A stretch of DNA of 64,000 bases from Tsukamurella sp040611135 (GCF_040611135.1 NZ_JBEXNL010000003.1:248001-312000); one strand, 5' to 3'; counted from the first letter of the stretch, positions 25,458-34,146 are shown. Translations and numbers: made by a program. The notes: generated from the sequence alone by a model not told the origin.

Positions 25458-26315
25458 TCACACCCAATACGCGACTCGGGAACGGAACTGCTTCATCAAC
25501 AGCAGGGTCAGCGCCATGCCGACCACGGTGCAGCCCAGCACGACGTACCAGTGCTGCGGGTCGAAGGGCTTGCCGAGCAGCGGCCCGCGCACCAACTCGA
25601 GGTAGTGGTAGAGCGGGTTCAGCTTCACCAGCTGGGCGCGCTCGCTGTTGCCGCCGGGCACGGTGTCGAGCGTCCACACGACCGGGGTCACGTAGAACAG
25701 CAGCTGGGTGAGCGCGGTGAGCAGCGGCGAGATGTCGCGGAACCGGGTCGCCAGGATTCCGAAGAACATCGCCACCCACACGGCGGTGATCGCGAGCATC
25801 GCGATCGCCGGGATGATGCTGAGCTGGCTCCACGACCAGTGCTTCGGCGGGAAGATCGCCAGCACGATGACCATGATGATCGCGTTGTGGGCCAGGAACA
25901 GCAGCTGCCGCCACACCAGTCGGTACACGTGCACCGACAGCGGTGCCGGCAGCTGTTTGATCAGCCCCTCGTTGGCGATGAACACCTCGGAGCCGTCGAT
26001 GATCGAGTTCTGGATGAAGCTCCAGAGGATGAATCCGACGGTCAGCTGGGGCAGCAGGACCGCGACGTCCGCCTTGAGCAGCACCGACCAGAGCAGCGCC
26101 AGCGCGCCGGCGGTGACGCCGGTGGCGATGGTGATCCAGAACGGGCCGATGACGGAGCGGCGGTAACGCTGCTTGATGTCCTGCCAGCCCAGTTCGAGCC
26201 ACAGCTCGCGGTGCACGACGGCACCGTCGACGAGGTCCCGGATCGCGCGTTTGAAGGTGCGCGAGTCCGAGACGAGGGGCGCCGACTGGGAGGCGGCGGG
26301 GCTATCGACGGGCAC
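25458..26315 (-). CDS. wzm: Galactan-precursor ABC exporter, permease (Wzm/RfbD type)
   Basis: ABC-2-type permease of 285 residues with six predicted helices. Family features: the amphipathic N-terminal ELGWQDIKQRYRRSVIGPFW motif before helix 1, the RFRDISPLLTALTQLLFYVTPVVW segment, and LNPLYHYLELVRGP near the end. It pairs with the ATPase encoded 1 bp downstream. Start codon GTG at 26315. The divergent-free 81-bp gap to bpa shows no obvious terminator. Confidence 0.9.
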   Translation of the reverse strand: MPVDSPAASQSAPLVSDSRTFKRAIRDLVDGAVVHRELWLELGWQDIKQRYRRSVIGPFWITIATGVTAGALALLWSVLLKADVAVLLPQLTVGFILWSFIQNSIIDGSEVFIANEGLIKQLPAPLSVHVYRLVWRQLLFLAHNAIIMVIVLAIFPPKHWSWSQLSIIPAIAMLAITAVWVAMFFGILATRFRDISPLLTALTQLLFYVTPVVWTLDTVPGGNSERAQLVKLNPLYHYLELVRGPLLGKPFDPQHWYVVLGCTVVGMALTLLLMKQFRSRVAYWV

Positions 26316-26396
26316 GATTCTGAAGGGTACCCGTCGTCCGCCGCGGACCCCGGCAGGTCGACGGTGCCCGCCCGCCCGGGCCCGGCACCGGCGACG

Positions 26397-26906
26397 TCAC
26401 AGGTATTGGCCGTGGCCCGTCTGCGACTCCGGTCCCGGCGTCATCCCGGGCGGCAACGCGCCCTGGCGCATCTGCTCGAGCTGCGCCCGCGCCGCCATCT
26501 GCTGCGCGAACAGCGCGGTCTGGATGCCGTGGAAGAGGCCCTCCAGCCAGCCGACGAGCTGGGCCTGCGCGATCCGCAGCTCGGCGTCCGACGGGGTCGA
26601 CTCGTCGGTGAAGGGCAGCGCGAGCCGCTCGAGCTCGGCCTGCAGGTCGGGGGAGAGCCCGTCCTCGAGTTCCTTGATCGACGTGCGGTGGATGTCCTTG
26701 AGCCGGGCGCGGCTGGCGTCGTCGAGCGGCGCGGCGCGCACCTCCTCGAGGAGCTGCTTGATCATGGTGCCGATCCGCATCACCTTCGCCGGCTGCTCGA
26801 CCATGCCGTGCAGTTCCTCGGCCGCGCTGTCGGCACCGTCCGTCGCGGCGGACGCACCGTCGTCGGTCCCGGCAGGGATGATCTCCACCTCGTTGCGATC
26901 ACTCAT
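26397..26906 (-). CDS. bpa: Bpa (PafE), ATP-independent proteasome activator
   Basis: Ring-forming activator of the actinobacterial 20S proteasome. The 169-residue protein is helical (MRIGTMIKQLLEEVRAAPLDDASRARLKDIH, AELRIAQAQLVGWLEGLFHGIQTALFAQQMAARAQLEQM). It ends with GQYL, the C-terminal motif that docks into proteasome alpha-ring pockets. Length is close to the 174 residues of Rv3780. ATG at 26906 follows a plausible leader. It lies next to the galactan exporter, as in M. tuberculosis. The conserved Bpa tail implies the organism has a proteasome. Confidence 0.93.
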   Translation of the reverse strand: MSDRNEVEIIPAGTDDGASAATDGADSAAEELHGMVEQPAKVMRIGTMIKQLLEEVRAAPLDDASRARLKDIHRTSIKELEDGLSPDLQAELERLALPFTDESTPSDAELRIAQAQLVGWLEGLFHGIQTALFAQQMAARAQLEQMRQGALPPGMTPGPESQTGHGQYL

Positions 26907-26976
26907 AGCACCATTCTGGCAGCTCGACGCGGGCGGCCCACGGAGTCGTCGGTGGGGCGGTGTAACCTGCGTGCCA

Positions 26977-28233
26977 GTGAACACGTTCTCAGAGAGCCAG
27001 GGTGCACCCGGCCGGGCTTCGACTGCGGTTGCGGTATCCGCATTCGACGTTGCCCGCGTCCGGGGGCTCTATCCTGCGCTGGGAGACGGCTGGATCCACT
27101 TCGATCCGCAGGCAGGTGCCCAGATCCCCGGCGCGGTGTCGTCGGCGGTGGCCAATGCCTTCCGCGGGTTCGTGAGCAACCCGCACGGTGTGTACGCCGG
27201 GGCGGCCCACACGCGGGGGATCGTTCAGGCGGCCCGCACCGCGGTGGCCGATCTCGTGAACGGCAAGCCCGAGGGTGTGGTCCTGGGCCCCTCGCGGGAG
27301 CAGTTGCTCGTCTCGTTGGCGGAATCGCTGAGCGCCCGGCTCGGGCTCGGCGCGGAGATCGTGCTGTGCCGCCTCGACGACGATGCGAATCAGGCCCCCT
27401 GGCTCCGTGTCGCAGACCGGGGCGGCGGCCGGGTGAAGTGGGTCGAGGCCGATATCGAGACCGGTGAGGTCCCGGAGTGGCAGTTCGAGGAGCTCGTGAG
27501 CCCGGCCACCTCGGTGGTCGCGGTCCCGCTCGCTTCGTCCACCATCGGCACCGTCATCGACGTGGCCGCGGCGGCGAAGGCCGCGCACCGGGTGGGCGCC
27601 CTCCTCGTTGTCGACGCGACGAGCGCGGCGCCCTACGAGCTGCTCGACATCGAGCGCCTCGGGGCCGATGTGCTGCTGGTCAGTGCCAATCGTTGGGGCG
27701 GCCCGCAGGTCGCGGCGATGGCCTTCCGTGATCCATCCATCTTCAGCCGCCTGCGTGCGGTCAACCCGGACCGCAGTGCGATGGGCCCCGAACGGTTCGA
27801 GCTGGGCGAGCACCAGTACGCGATGCTCGCCGGCCTGATCGCGTCGATCGATCACCTCGCTGGGCTGGACGAGTCTTCGGTGGGCACCCGGCGGGATCGC
27901 CTCGAGCATTCCATGTTCGGCCTGCGCCAGTACCAGCAGCGGCTCCTGTTCTACTTGCTCAACTCGCTGGCCTCCGCACCGCAGGTGGCCATCATCGGCC
28001 GCGCGGAGCGCCGGGTGCCGACGGTGTCGTTCACGCTGCCGGGGGTGCCGGCGGCGAAGGCGGCCAAGCGCCTCGCCGACAACGGCGTGTGTGCGCTGTC
28101 GAACGTGCCCAGCCGGTACTTCGCCGGGCTGGGCGTGCCCGAGTACGGGGGCGCGGTCACCGTCGGCCTGGGCCCGTACTCCACCCCGTACGACGTGGAT
28201 CAACTGGTCCGCGCGCTCGCCTCCCTGGGCTGA
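26977..28233 (+). CDS. Class V aminotransferase-fold protein lacking the PLP lysine (Rv3778c-like)
   Basis: A 418-residue fold-type I protein of the cysteine-desulfurase-like group, matching the position of Rv3778c. N-terminal FDPQAGAQIP and NPHGVYAGAAHTRG resemble the family, and D213 in VVDATSAAPY is the usual PLP-nitrogen aspartate. The lysine that should follow in the SxHK motif is missing: the segment reads LLVSANRWGGPQVAAMAF, with Arg near 239. It may be catalytically dead or use another residue. A TAACCT -10 element at 26963-26968 places the transcript start about at this GTG, so the mRNA may be leaderless; GTG at 26971 is the alternative. Confidence 0.82.
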   Translation: MNTFSESQGAPGRASTAVAVSAFDVARVRGLYPALGDGWIHFDPQAGAQIPGAVSSAVANAFRGFVSNPHGVYAGAAHTRGIVQAARTAVADLVNGKPEGVVLGPSREQLLVSLAESLSARLGLGAEIVLCRLDDDANQAPWLRVADRGGGRVKWVEADIETGEVPEWQFEELVSPATSVVAVPLASSTIGTVIDVAAAAKAAHRVGALLVVDATSAAPYELLDIERLGADVLLVSANRWGGPQVAAMAFRDPSIFSRLRAVNPDRSAMGPERFELGEHQYAMLAGLIASIDHLAGLDESSVGTRRDRLEHSMFGLRQYQQRLLFYLLNSLASAPQVAIIGRAERRVPTVSFTLPGVPAAKAAKRLADNGVCALSNVPSRYFAGLGVPEYGGAVTVGLGPYSTPYDVDQLVRALASLG

Positions 28234-28236
28234 CGG

Positions 28237-28878
28237 GTGGCCCCGTCGGCACTCGCCGCCGCATTCGGGGCGGGAATCGTCGCCGGCCTGGGTGTCGTTC
28301 TGCCGCTCGGGGCGATCGGCATCATGCTCCTGCACGAGGGGGCCTCGAAGGGGCGTCGCCGCGCGGTGCCGGCCGCGGCCGGTGTCGGTACGGCGGACCT
28401 GTTGTTCGCGGTGCTCGCCCTCGCCGCGGGCACCGCGCTGGCGCCGATCGTCGAGCGGTGGGGCCGGTGGCCCGCCGCGGTCGGCGGCCTCCTCCTGCTC
28501 GCCGTCGCGGTTCTCATGGTGCGCAAGGCCCTTCGTCCCGCGGTCCCCGGGGCCGACGGTGCCGAGACCGCCGGCGGGGCGACGGGCTGGGCCCGGTACG
28601 CGATGTTCTTCGGGCTGACCGTGGTCAACCCGTTCCCGCTCGTCTACTTCGGCGCGATCGCCGTCGGGCTGGGGGAGGGGCTGCATCGCCCGCCGGTCGC
28701 GGCGGCCTTCGCCGTCGGCGTGGGCATCGCCTCGCTCGGCTGGAACCTGGTGCTGATCTCGCTCGGTGCGGTCCTCCGCGCGCGCTCGACCGCGCGGATC
28801 CAGCGCGTGGTCACCGGGATCGGTGGCGGGGTCATCGCGGTGTGCGGGGTGGTCGTGCTCGTGACCACGTTCGCCTGA
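28237..28878 (+). CDS. LysE/RhtB-family exporter
   Basis: A 213-residue membrane protein with six hydrophobic segments. It has the LysE N-terminal pattern GAGIVAGLGVVLPLGAIGIML, LHEGASKGRRRAVPAAAGVGTADL in the first loop, and FFGLTVVNPFPLVYFGA in the middle. LysE members export amino acids or related small molecules; the substrate cannot be told. The GTG start is 3 bp after the stop of the PLP-fold gene, so the two are one operon. It converges on the next gene with only 3 bp between. Confidence 0.83.
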   Translation: MAPSALAAAFGAGIVAGLGVVLPLGAIGIMLLHEGASKGRRRAVPAAAGVGTADLLFAVLALAAGTALAPIVERWGRWPAAVGGLLLLAVAVLMVRKALRPAVPGADGAETAGGATGWARYAMFFGLTVVNPFPLVYFGAIAVGLGEGLHRPPVAAAFAVGVGIASLGWNLVLISLGAVLRARSTARIQRVVTGIGGGVIAVCGVVVLVTTFA

Positions 28879-28881
28879 CGG

Positions 28882-29868
28882 TCAGCCGATCGCGGCGCGG
28901 TACTCGTCGGACTCGAAGAACGGAGTGAGGCGGCGGCGCAACAGATCCTCGACGACGCCGCGCTCTTCGAGGGTGGCGAGTACGGGCGGGCCGAAGCGCA
29001 GCGCCTCCTCGATCATGTCCTCGCGACCCACGCCGAGCTCGGCGAGGAGCTCGTACAGCGAGGCATCGCCGTACTTGTCGAAGACGTGGTCGATGCCCTC
29101 GTCCAGGAGCGCGCGGAAGTAGTCGGTGTCGCGGAAGGTGCGCCAGAACTCGAAGATCAGCACCACCACGTCCTCGACGTCGCCGTCGGTGAGCACCCCG
29201 CGGTACTCCGCGACGGCGCTGTCGCGGTGCCGGCGCCAGAAGTCCCGGACCGCCTCGGCGAGGGTCTCGTCGCCGTCGGTGGCGACCCGGCGCAGGGCGA
29301 AGCGCACGCCGTGCCGAGCGGCGGCGTCCGCGCGCTGGCCGAGCGCCGGGAGGGCGGGACGCAGGGCCCGTGCGGCGGCCCCGGCGACGGTGCGCGTCAC
29401 CGCGTTCCGGGCGAGCGCGCGGCTCGCATCGTCGGCGGCGGACGATGCCGCGGCGTGCAGGACCGAGGTCACGGCGTCCTCGGTGACCGGACTCTCGGAC
29501 AACGCCTGCAGCACTCGCCGGGTCAGGTCCATCTCGGTGACGGTGCTCAGCAGTTCCTCGAAGCTGCGAGCGTCGATCACCTGGTCCAGGCGGGTGGTGT
29601 CGTTGACGGCGTGCCGGTACAGGCGGCCGGCGATCTCGCCGACGAGCTCGGGGATCGCGCCCTCGACCGGCACCTGCACGGCGTACTTCGCGGCGACCGC
29701 CTTGATCATGGCGGGCGTGACGGCCTCCGCGAGCGTGAGCTCGGACGCCACGGCCAACGCGTGATCGACCTCGTCGATGACCAGCGCGTGGTACGCGGTG
29801 TCGCGGAGTTGCTTGCGCGCGAAGGCGATCTGCGCCTCGAGGAGGCGGGCGGCGAGGTCGTCGGTCAT
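28882..29868 (-). CDS. Conserved hypothetical protein downstream of a quinone oxidoreductase
   Basis: A 328-residue, mostly helical, acidic protein with no signal peptide or clear membrane helix. The start MTDDLAARLLEAQIAFARKQLRD at ATG 29868 overlaps the oxidoreductase stop (ATGA), so it is translated with it. The C-terminal part (VVVLIFEFWRTFRDTDYFRALLDEGIDHVFDKYGDASLYELLAELGV) is distinctive. I do not recognise a domain. Similar unnamed proteins occur in Mycobacteriales; a helper of the oxidoreductase is possible only by position. Confidence 0.75.
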   Translation of the reverse strand: MTDDLAARLLEAQIAFARKQLRDTAYHALVIDEVDHALAVASELTLAEAVTPAMIKAVAAKYAVQVPVEGAIPELVGEIAGRLYRHAVNDTTRLDQVIDARSFEELLSTVTEMDLTRRVLQALSESPVTEDAVTSVLHAAASSAADDASRALARNAVTRTVAGAAARALRPALPALGQRADAAARHGVRFALRRVATDGDETLAEAVRDFWRRHRDSAVAEYRGVLTDGDVEDVVVLIFEFWRTFRDTDYFRALLDEGIDHVFDKYGDASLYELLAELGVGREDMIEEALRFGPPVLATLEERGVVEDLLRRRLTPFFESDEYRAAIG

Positions 29869-30830
29869 GGGGTCAGGAGCACCTTTCCGACGGACTCGGG
29901 CGAATCGAGGAGCTCGTGCGCGGCGGCCGAGTCGGCGAGGGGCAGGCGCGCGGAGACGACGGGGCGCACGGCACCGTCGGCGACGAGGGGCCAGACCTGT
30001 TCCCGGACCGCGGCCACCACGTCGGCCTTGCTGTGCGGGCCGGTGGCGGGGCGGCCACGGAGGTTGGTGGCGCTGACCCGGCCCCGTTTGCTCAGCAGCG
30101 CACCGATGTTCAGCTCGCCCTTGACGCCGCCCTGGAGGCCGATGATCACCAGACGGCCCTGCGGGGCGAGAGCCCGGACGTTGCGGGGGAGGTACTTCGC
30201 GCCCATGATGTCGAGGATCACGTCGGCGCGATCGCGCAGGATCTCCGCGAAATCCTCGTCGTGGTAGTCGATCACGATGTCGGCGCCCAGCTCGCGGCAG
30301 CGCTGCGCCTTGTACTCCGAGCCGACGGTGACGGCCACCGTGGCGCCGAGCGCCTTGCCCAGCTGAATCGCGTGCGTGCCGATGCCGCTGCCGCCGCCGT
30401 GGATCAGGAGCGTCTCTCCGGCGCGGAGCCCGGCCTCGGTGACGATGTTGGAGTGGACGGTGCAGGCGACTTCGGGGAGCGCCGCCGCGTCGATGAGAGA
30501 GACTCCGGCGGGGACCGGCAGGCACTGCGCGGCCGGCGCGAGCGCGTACTCGGCGTAGCCGCCGCCGGCGAGGAGTGCGCAGACCTCGTCGCCGACGGCC
30601 GGGCCCTCGACCTCCGGGCCGACGGCGTCGACGGTTCCTGAGACCTCGAGGCCGAGGATCGGGCTCGCGCCGGGCGGGGGCGGGTAGAGCCCGCGGCGCT
30701 GCATCAGGTCGGCTCGGTTCACCGCGGTCGCGGCCACCGCGATCCGCACCTCACCGGGTCCGGGCTCGGGGACCGGGAGGTCGATGATCCGCAGGTCCTG
30801 TGTGGTTTCGTCGACGCCGATCGCCCTCAT
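29865..30830 (-). CDS. NAD(P)H quinone oxidoreductase, zinc-independent MDR family (Rv3777-like)
   Basis: A 321-residue medium-chain reductase of the quinone oxidoreductase/PIG3 type. It reads MRAIGVDETTQDLRIIDLPVPEPGPGEV, NRADLMQRRGLYPPPPGASPILGLEVSG, then the nucleotide-binding ETLLIHGGGSGIGTHAIQLGKALGA. Zinc-ligand cysteines are absent, as expected. It probably reduces quinones or enones with NADPH in the cytoplasm. Its place near the Rv3778c-like and bpa genes matches Rv3777 in M. tuberculosis, supporting conserved gene order. Confidence 0.87.
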   Translation of the reverse strand: MRAIGVDETTQDLRIIDLPVPEPGPGEVRIAVAATAVNRADLMQRRGLYPPPPGASPILGLEVSGTVDAVGPEVEGPAVGDEVCALLAGGGYAEYALAPAAQCLPVPAGVSLIDAAALPEVACTVHSNIVTEAGLRAGETLLIHGGGSGIGTHAIQLGKALGATVAVTVGSEYKAQRCRELGADIVIDYHDEDFAEILRDRADVILDIMGAKYLPRNVRALAPQGRLVIIGLQGGVKGELNIGALLSKRGRVSATNLRGRPATGPHSKADVVAAVREQVWPLVADGAVRPVVSARLPLADSAAAHELLDSPESVGKVLLTP

Positions 30831-30925
30831 GGTTCATGGGTAGCACATCGGGCGCGACCCTCGCGCGGGCTGTGGTGTGCGTCCCGGCCTCGCGAGAATG
30901 CGGTCCTTCGCGCTGCCGTGTGTTA

Positions 30926-30951
30926 CAAGTGAATGAACATTCTGTCACTTG
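30926..30951. promoter_or_regulatory. Nested palindromic operator upstream of the beta-oxidation pair
   Basis: CAAGTGA and TCACTTG are perfect 7-bp arms around a centre that itself contains GAATG-AA-CATTC. The inner part resembles the TGAATGA...ATTCA operator of Bacillus FadR-type TetR repressors (recalled). It ends 27 bp before the 3-hydroxyacyl-CoA dehydrogenase start, fitting acyl-CoA-responsive control of this pair. Confidence 0.5.
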
Positions 30952-30978
30952 ATGCGGTGGCGAGACGGTGAGGAGAGC

Positions 30979-31740
30979 ATGATGAACATGAAGAACAAGA
31001 CCGCGTTGGTCACGGGCGGCGCCTCGGGCCTCGGCCTGGCGACGGTGACTCGTCTCGTCGCGGGCGGTGCCCGTGTCGTCGCGCTCGACCTGCCGAGCGC
31101 CGACACCTCGGCCCTCGCCGCGCTCGGCGACGCCGTGCGCTTCGCCCCCGCGGACGTGACCGACGAGGCCGCAGTGCAGGCGGCCGTCGGCCTCGCCAAC
31201 GACGAGGACACACTCGCGATCGTCGTGAACTGCGCGGGCATCGGCAACGCGATCAAGACCACCGGCAAGAAGGGGCCGTTCCCGCTGGATGCCTTCTCGA
31301 AGGTCATTGCGGTCAACCTGATCGGCACGTTCAACGTGATCCGCCTCGCCGCCACTGCCATCGCCGGCAACGATCTCGACGGCGAGGAACGGGGCGTCAT
31401 CGTCAACACCGCGTCGGTCGCGGCCTTCGACGGCCAGATCGGGCAGGCGGCGTACTCGGCGTCCAAGGGCGGTGTTGTGGGCATGACCCTGCCGATCGCC
31501 CGCGACCTGGCGTCCGTCGCGATCCGGGTCGTCACCATCGCGCCGGGCCTGTTCCTCACGCCGTTGCTGGGCACTCTGCCGGAGGAGGCCCGCGCATCGC
31601 TCGGCGCGCAGGTGCCGCACCCTGCGCGGCTCGGCGACCCGTCGGAGTACGCCGATCTCGTCGCCGCCATCGTGGGCAACCCGATGCTCAACGGCGAGAC
31701 CATCCGCCTCGACGGCGCCATCCGCATGGCCCCGCGCTGA
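30979..31740 (+). CDS. SDR-type 3-hydroxyacyl-CoA dehydrogenase
   Basis: A 253-residue SDR enzyme close to HSD17B10-like 3-hydroxyacyl-CoA dehydrogenases. It has TALVTGGASGLGLATVTRL (cofactor), LPSADTSAL with Asp at the end of beta2 indicating NAD preference, NCAGIGNA, NTASVAAFDGQIGQAAYSASKGG (Ser, Tyr, Lys) and IAPGLFLTPLL. GAGGAGAG precedes two adjacent ATGs (30979, 30982). It would oxidise 3-hydroxyacyl-CoA to the 3-keto form for the thiolase encoded 30 bp downstream. Confidence 0.87.
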   Translation: MMNMKNKTALVTGGASGLGLATVTRLVAGGARVVALDLPSADTSALAALGDAVRFAPADVTDEAAVQAAVGLANDEDTLAIVVNCAGIGNAIKTTGKKGPFPLDAFSKVIAVNLIGTFNVIRLAATAIAGNDLDGEERGVIVNTASVAAFDGQIGQAAYSASKGGVVGMTLPIARDLASVAIRVVTIAPGLFLTPLLGTLPEEARASLGAQVPHPARLGDPSEYADLVAAIVGNPMLNGETIRLDGAIRMAPR

Positions 31741-31770
31741 CCGAACACCTCGAATCGAAGGAACACAGCC

Positions 31771-32946
31771 ATGACCGACGCCGTCATCGTCGATATCGTC
31801 CGTACCCCGTCCGGGAAGGGGAAGCCCGGCGGGGCACTGCATCCCGTGCACCCCGTCGATCTGTTCGCGGGCGTCATCGCCGCCCTCGTCGAGCGTAACG
31901 CCCTCGATCCAGCCCTCGTGGAGGACGTGATCGGCGGGTGCGTGCAGCAGGTCGGGGACCAGGCCCTGAACATCGCCCGCGTCTCCGCGCTCGCCGCGGG
32001 CCTGCCGATCGAGGTGCCCGGTACCACCATCGACCGTCAATGCGGATCCTCACAGCAGGCGGCGCATTTCGCGGCGCAGGGCGTGATCGCCGGCGCCTAC
32101 GACGTGGTGATCGCCGGCGGTGTCGAGTCGATGAGCCGCGTGCCGATGGGGACCAGTCCCGTCGGCGGCGCGCCGTTCGCGCCGCTCGCGGCGCGGTTCC
32201 CGAGCCTGCCGCACCAGGGCATCGGTGCCGAACTGCTCGCCGCGCGTGGCAAGTTCGACCGCGAGGCGCTCGACGCCTTCGCGGCCGAGTCGCACCGCCG
32301 AGCGGCGCGCACGCAGGCCGACGGTGGCTTCGACACCGAGATCGTCCCCGTCGTGCTGCCCGACGGTGCCGTGCACGCCGTCGACGAGACCGTGCGGGCG
32401 TCGACCACGGCTGAGAGCCTGGGCGGGCTGAAGCCGGCGTTCGCCGATCCCCGGTTCGCGGAGCGGTACCCGGAGATCGACTGGTCCATCACGCCCGGCA
32501 ACTCGTCGCCGCTCACCGACGGTGCCTCCGCCGCGCTGATCATGAGCGCGGACAAGGCCGCGGCCCTGGGGCTGCGTCCGCGGGCCCGGTTCCACGCCTT
32601 CTCCGTGGTCGGATCCGACCCCGAGGTCATGCTCAGCGGCCCGATCCCCGCGACGCACAAGGTGCTCGCCCGGGCCGGGCTCCGGATCGACGACATCGAC
32701 GCCTTCGAGGTCAACGAGGCCTTCGCCTCCGTGCCGATGGCCTGGGCCGCCGAGTTCGACGTCGACCCCGCGCGCCTGAACCCGCGCGGCGGCGCCATCG
32801 CCCTGGGCCACCCGCTCGGCGCCTCCGGCACGCGCTTGCTGACGACGCTGGTCAACCACCTGGAGGCCACCGGCGGCCGCTACGGCCTGCAGACGATGTG
32901 CGAGGGCAACGGCATGGCGAACGGAACGATCGTCGAGCGTCTCTGA
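31771..32946 (+). CDS. Thiolase (acetyl-CoA acyltransferase)
   Basis: A 391-residue thiolase that cleaves 3-ketoacyl-CoA with CoA. All catalytic residues are present: nucleophile Cys in IDRQCGSSQQA (about residue 92), His in ALGHPLGASGTR and the second Cys in MCEGNGMANG. VNEAFASVPMAW (NEAF motif) is intact. A degradative FadA-like role fits the adjoining hydroxyacyl-CoA dehydrogenase. Long- or branched-chain versus steroid-side-chain substrate cannot be told. The stop is 39 bp before tRNA-Ser. Confidence 0.92.
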   Translation: MTDAVIVDIVRTPSGKGKPGGALHPVHPVDLFAGVIAALVERNALDPALVEDVIGGCVQQVGDQALNIARVSALAAGLPIEVPGTTIDRQCGSSQQAAHFAAQGVIAGAYDVVIAGGVESMSRVPMGTSPVGGAPFAPLAARFPSLPHQGIGAELLAARGKFDREALDAFAAESHRRAARTQADGGFDTEIVPVVLPDGAVHAVDETVRASTTAESLGGLKPAFADPRFAERYPEIDWSITPGNSSPLTDGASAALIMSADKAAALGLRPRARFHAFSVVGSDPEVMLSGPIPATHKVLARAGLRIDDIDAFEVNEAFASVPMAWAAEFDVDPARLNPRGGAIALGHPLGASGTRLLTTLVNHLEATGGRYGLQTMCEGNGMANGTIVERL

Positions 32947-32985
32947 GCGATCGTGCGCCGGCGGGTCCGGTATCGTACGGCGCAG

Positions 32986-33070
32986 GGAAGCGTGGCAGAG
33001 CGGCCGAATGCACTCGCCTTGAAAGCGAGCGTGGGTGAAACCACCGGGGGTTCAAATCCCTCCGCTTCCG
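32986..33070 (+). tRNA. tRNA-Ser(UGA)
   Basis: Acceptor arms GGAAGCG/CGCTTCC, a long class II variable arm, TTCAAATCC T-loop and an anticodon stem CTCGC/GCGAG around TTGAA, giving anticodon TGA. The discriminator is G followed by CA. TATCGT at 32971 could be its -10 element. The 3' end abuts accessory DNA, a usual integration site. Confidence 0.93.
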
Positions 33071-33222
33071 CAGGTCAGAGGGGGTTTCGGCGCCGGAGAC
33101 GGCGTCGGGACCCCGAAACCTGCCACAGTTTGCCACTTTCGCCCGGGAATGAGTTCTGGGCCTGTGTCGGCGTGTCGTCCCAGCTGACTGGTGATCACAG
33201 AAATCACCGATGGGATGGCCTT

Positions 33223-33345
33223 ATGGCTCGACTCCCTAGCTACATCACGCGCGTCGAAGGCGTGCGTGGACCACGCTACGAGGCGCGGATCAATCATTAC
33301 GCGAGAAGTCCCACCACAGGTACCGAACGTGAAGGCGACGATCAC
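33223..33345 (+). pseudogene. 5' remnant of a phage-type integrase gene
   Basis: From ATG 33223 the frame reads MARLPSYITRVEGVRGPRYEARIN, then HYARSPTTGTERE, the look of the N-terminal arm-binding domain of tyrosine integrases. It then drifts into non-homologous sequence; no catalytic domain follows. It lies 150 bp past tRNA-Ser. Between them TGCCAC occurs twice near 33120-33135, like integrase arm sites. The remaining DNA from 33071 to 33393 holds no other gene. The family call rests on a short segment. Confidence 0.45.
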
Positions 33346-33393
33346 CCCTCGGGCACCACAGATCAGTTGTCACCTATTGGTGCAGCAGTGTGG

Positions 33394-34146
33394 TTAACGC
33401 CGCGCCTTGCCGACTGCCCGTGTCAGCAACTGAACAGTTCGGGTCGTCCCACTCGTCGTGTCCAGAAGCGGGCCTGGGTAGTACGAGACCTCGACGATTG
33501 CGTTGCCTACGAGGGAGACGCCCCAGTATTGGCGTCCCCCTGATGGAACGCGGTCTTCTACGTCGGAGGTTTCGACGATGCGGCCGAAGCTCTTTTGCCC
33601 GAGCTGAACAGGGAATGTTCGCTGCTGCTCACGGAAGCTTCCGCTAGTCACCCAGGAGGTACAGGCACGTACCCGTGATTCGTACGAAGTGAACGCGGCG
33701 GACGCTGCTTCCTTGCTGCGGAAGACGTAGGAAGCATTGTGGATGGTGTCGGGCGCAGTGCTGCTGGACCAGCGCCAACCTGCGGCTGCAGAGTCGGTCA
33801 GGTCGGGTGTCTTGAGAGTCTCGGACTGACGTAGGCACTCTGGCGCTGTTGACTCTTGCCCTGTCGTTGCATCGGGGCTTGCGTCGTCAGTTGGCTTCCA
33901 ACGTCCGTCGAGCAGGTCTTCTTCGCCCAGCTGTAGGTCGTTTGCCCGCACTGCAGGGCTTCGACGCGCCGACGACGGCGCGGAGCTAGGTGCACTCGGG
34001 GATGCGGTCCTGACGTCACTGGGGCCAGGGGATGTCGTCGTGATCGCTTGCTGAGGTTCCGTCACATCTGTCGCGCAGCCAGATAACGAGAGAATCCCCA
34101 GAACTAGTACGCCAACTACGGGTGATTTTTTTCCAGTTCTCCCCAC
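33394..34146 (-). CDS. Lipoprotein of unknown function in low-GC accessory DNA
   Basis: A 250-residue lipoprotein. From GTG 34146 it begins VGRTGKKSPVVGVLVLGILSLSGC, an ideal lipoprotein signal with lipobox LSGC, and GGAGGGG sits 9 bases upstream. That is why I reject the longer frame to 34251. A Ser/Pro/Thr-rich linker follows, then a globular part (AAGWRWSSSTAPDTIHNASYVFRSKEAASAAFTSYE, ACTSW, VEVSYYPGP) that loosely recalls PknH-like sensor domains of mycobacterial lipoproteins. G+C is visibly below its surroundings, including a run of seven T. Probably horizontally acquired. Confidence 0.72.
   Translation of the reverse strand: MGRTGKKSPVVGVLVLGILSLSGCATDVTEPQQAITTTSPGPSDVRTASPSAPSSAPSSARRSPAVRANDLQLGEEDLLDGRWKPTDDASPDATTGQESTAPECLRQSETLKTPDLTDSAAAGWRWSSSTAPDTIHNASYVFRSKEAASAAFTSYESRVRACTSWVTSGSFREQQRTFPVQLGQKSFGRIVETSDVEDRVPSGGRQYWGVSLVGNAIVEVSYYPGPLLDTTSGTTRTVQLLTRAVGKARR

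Noticed and set aside
26989..28686. Minus-strand open frame of 565 codons
   Set aside because: Antisense to the class V PLP-fold and LysE genes, which carry clear family patterns.
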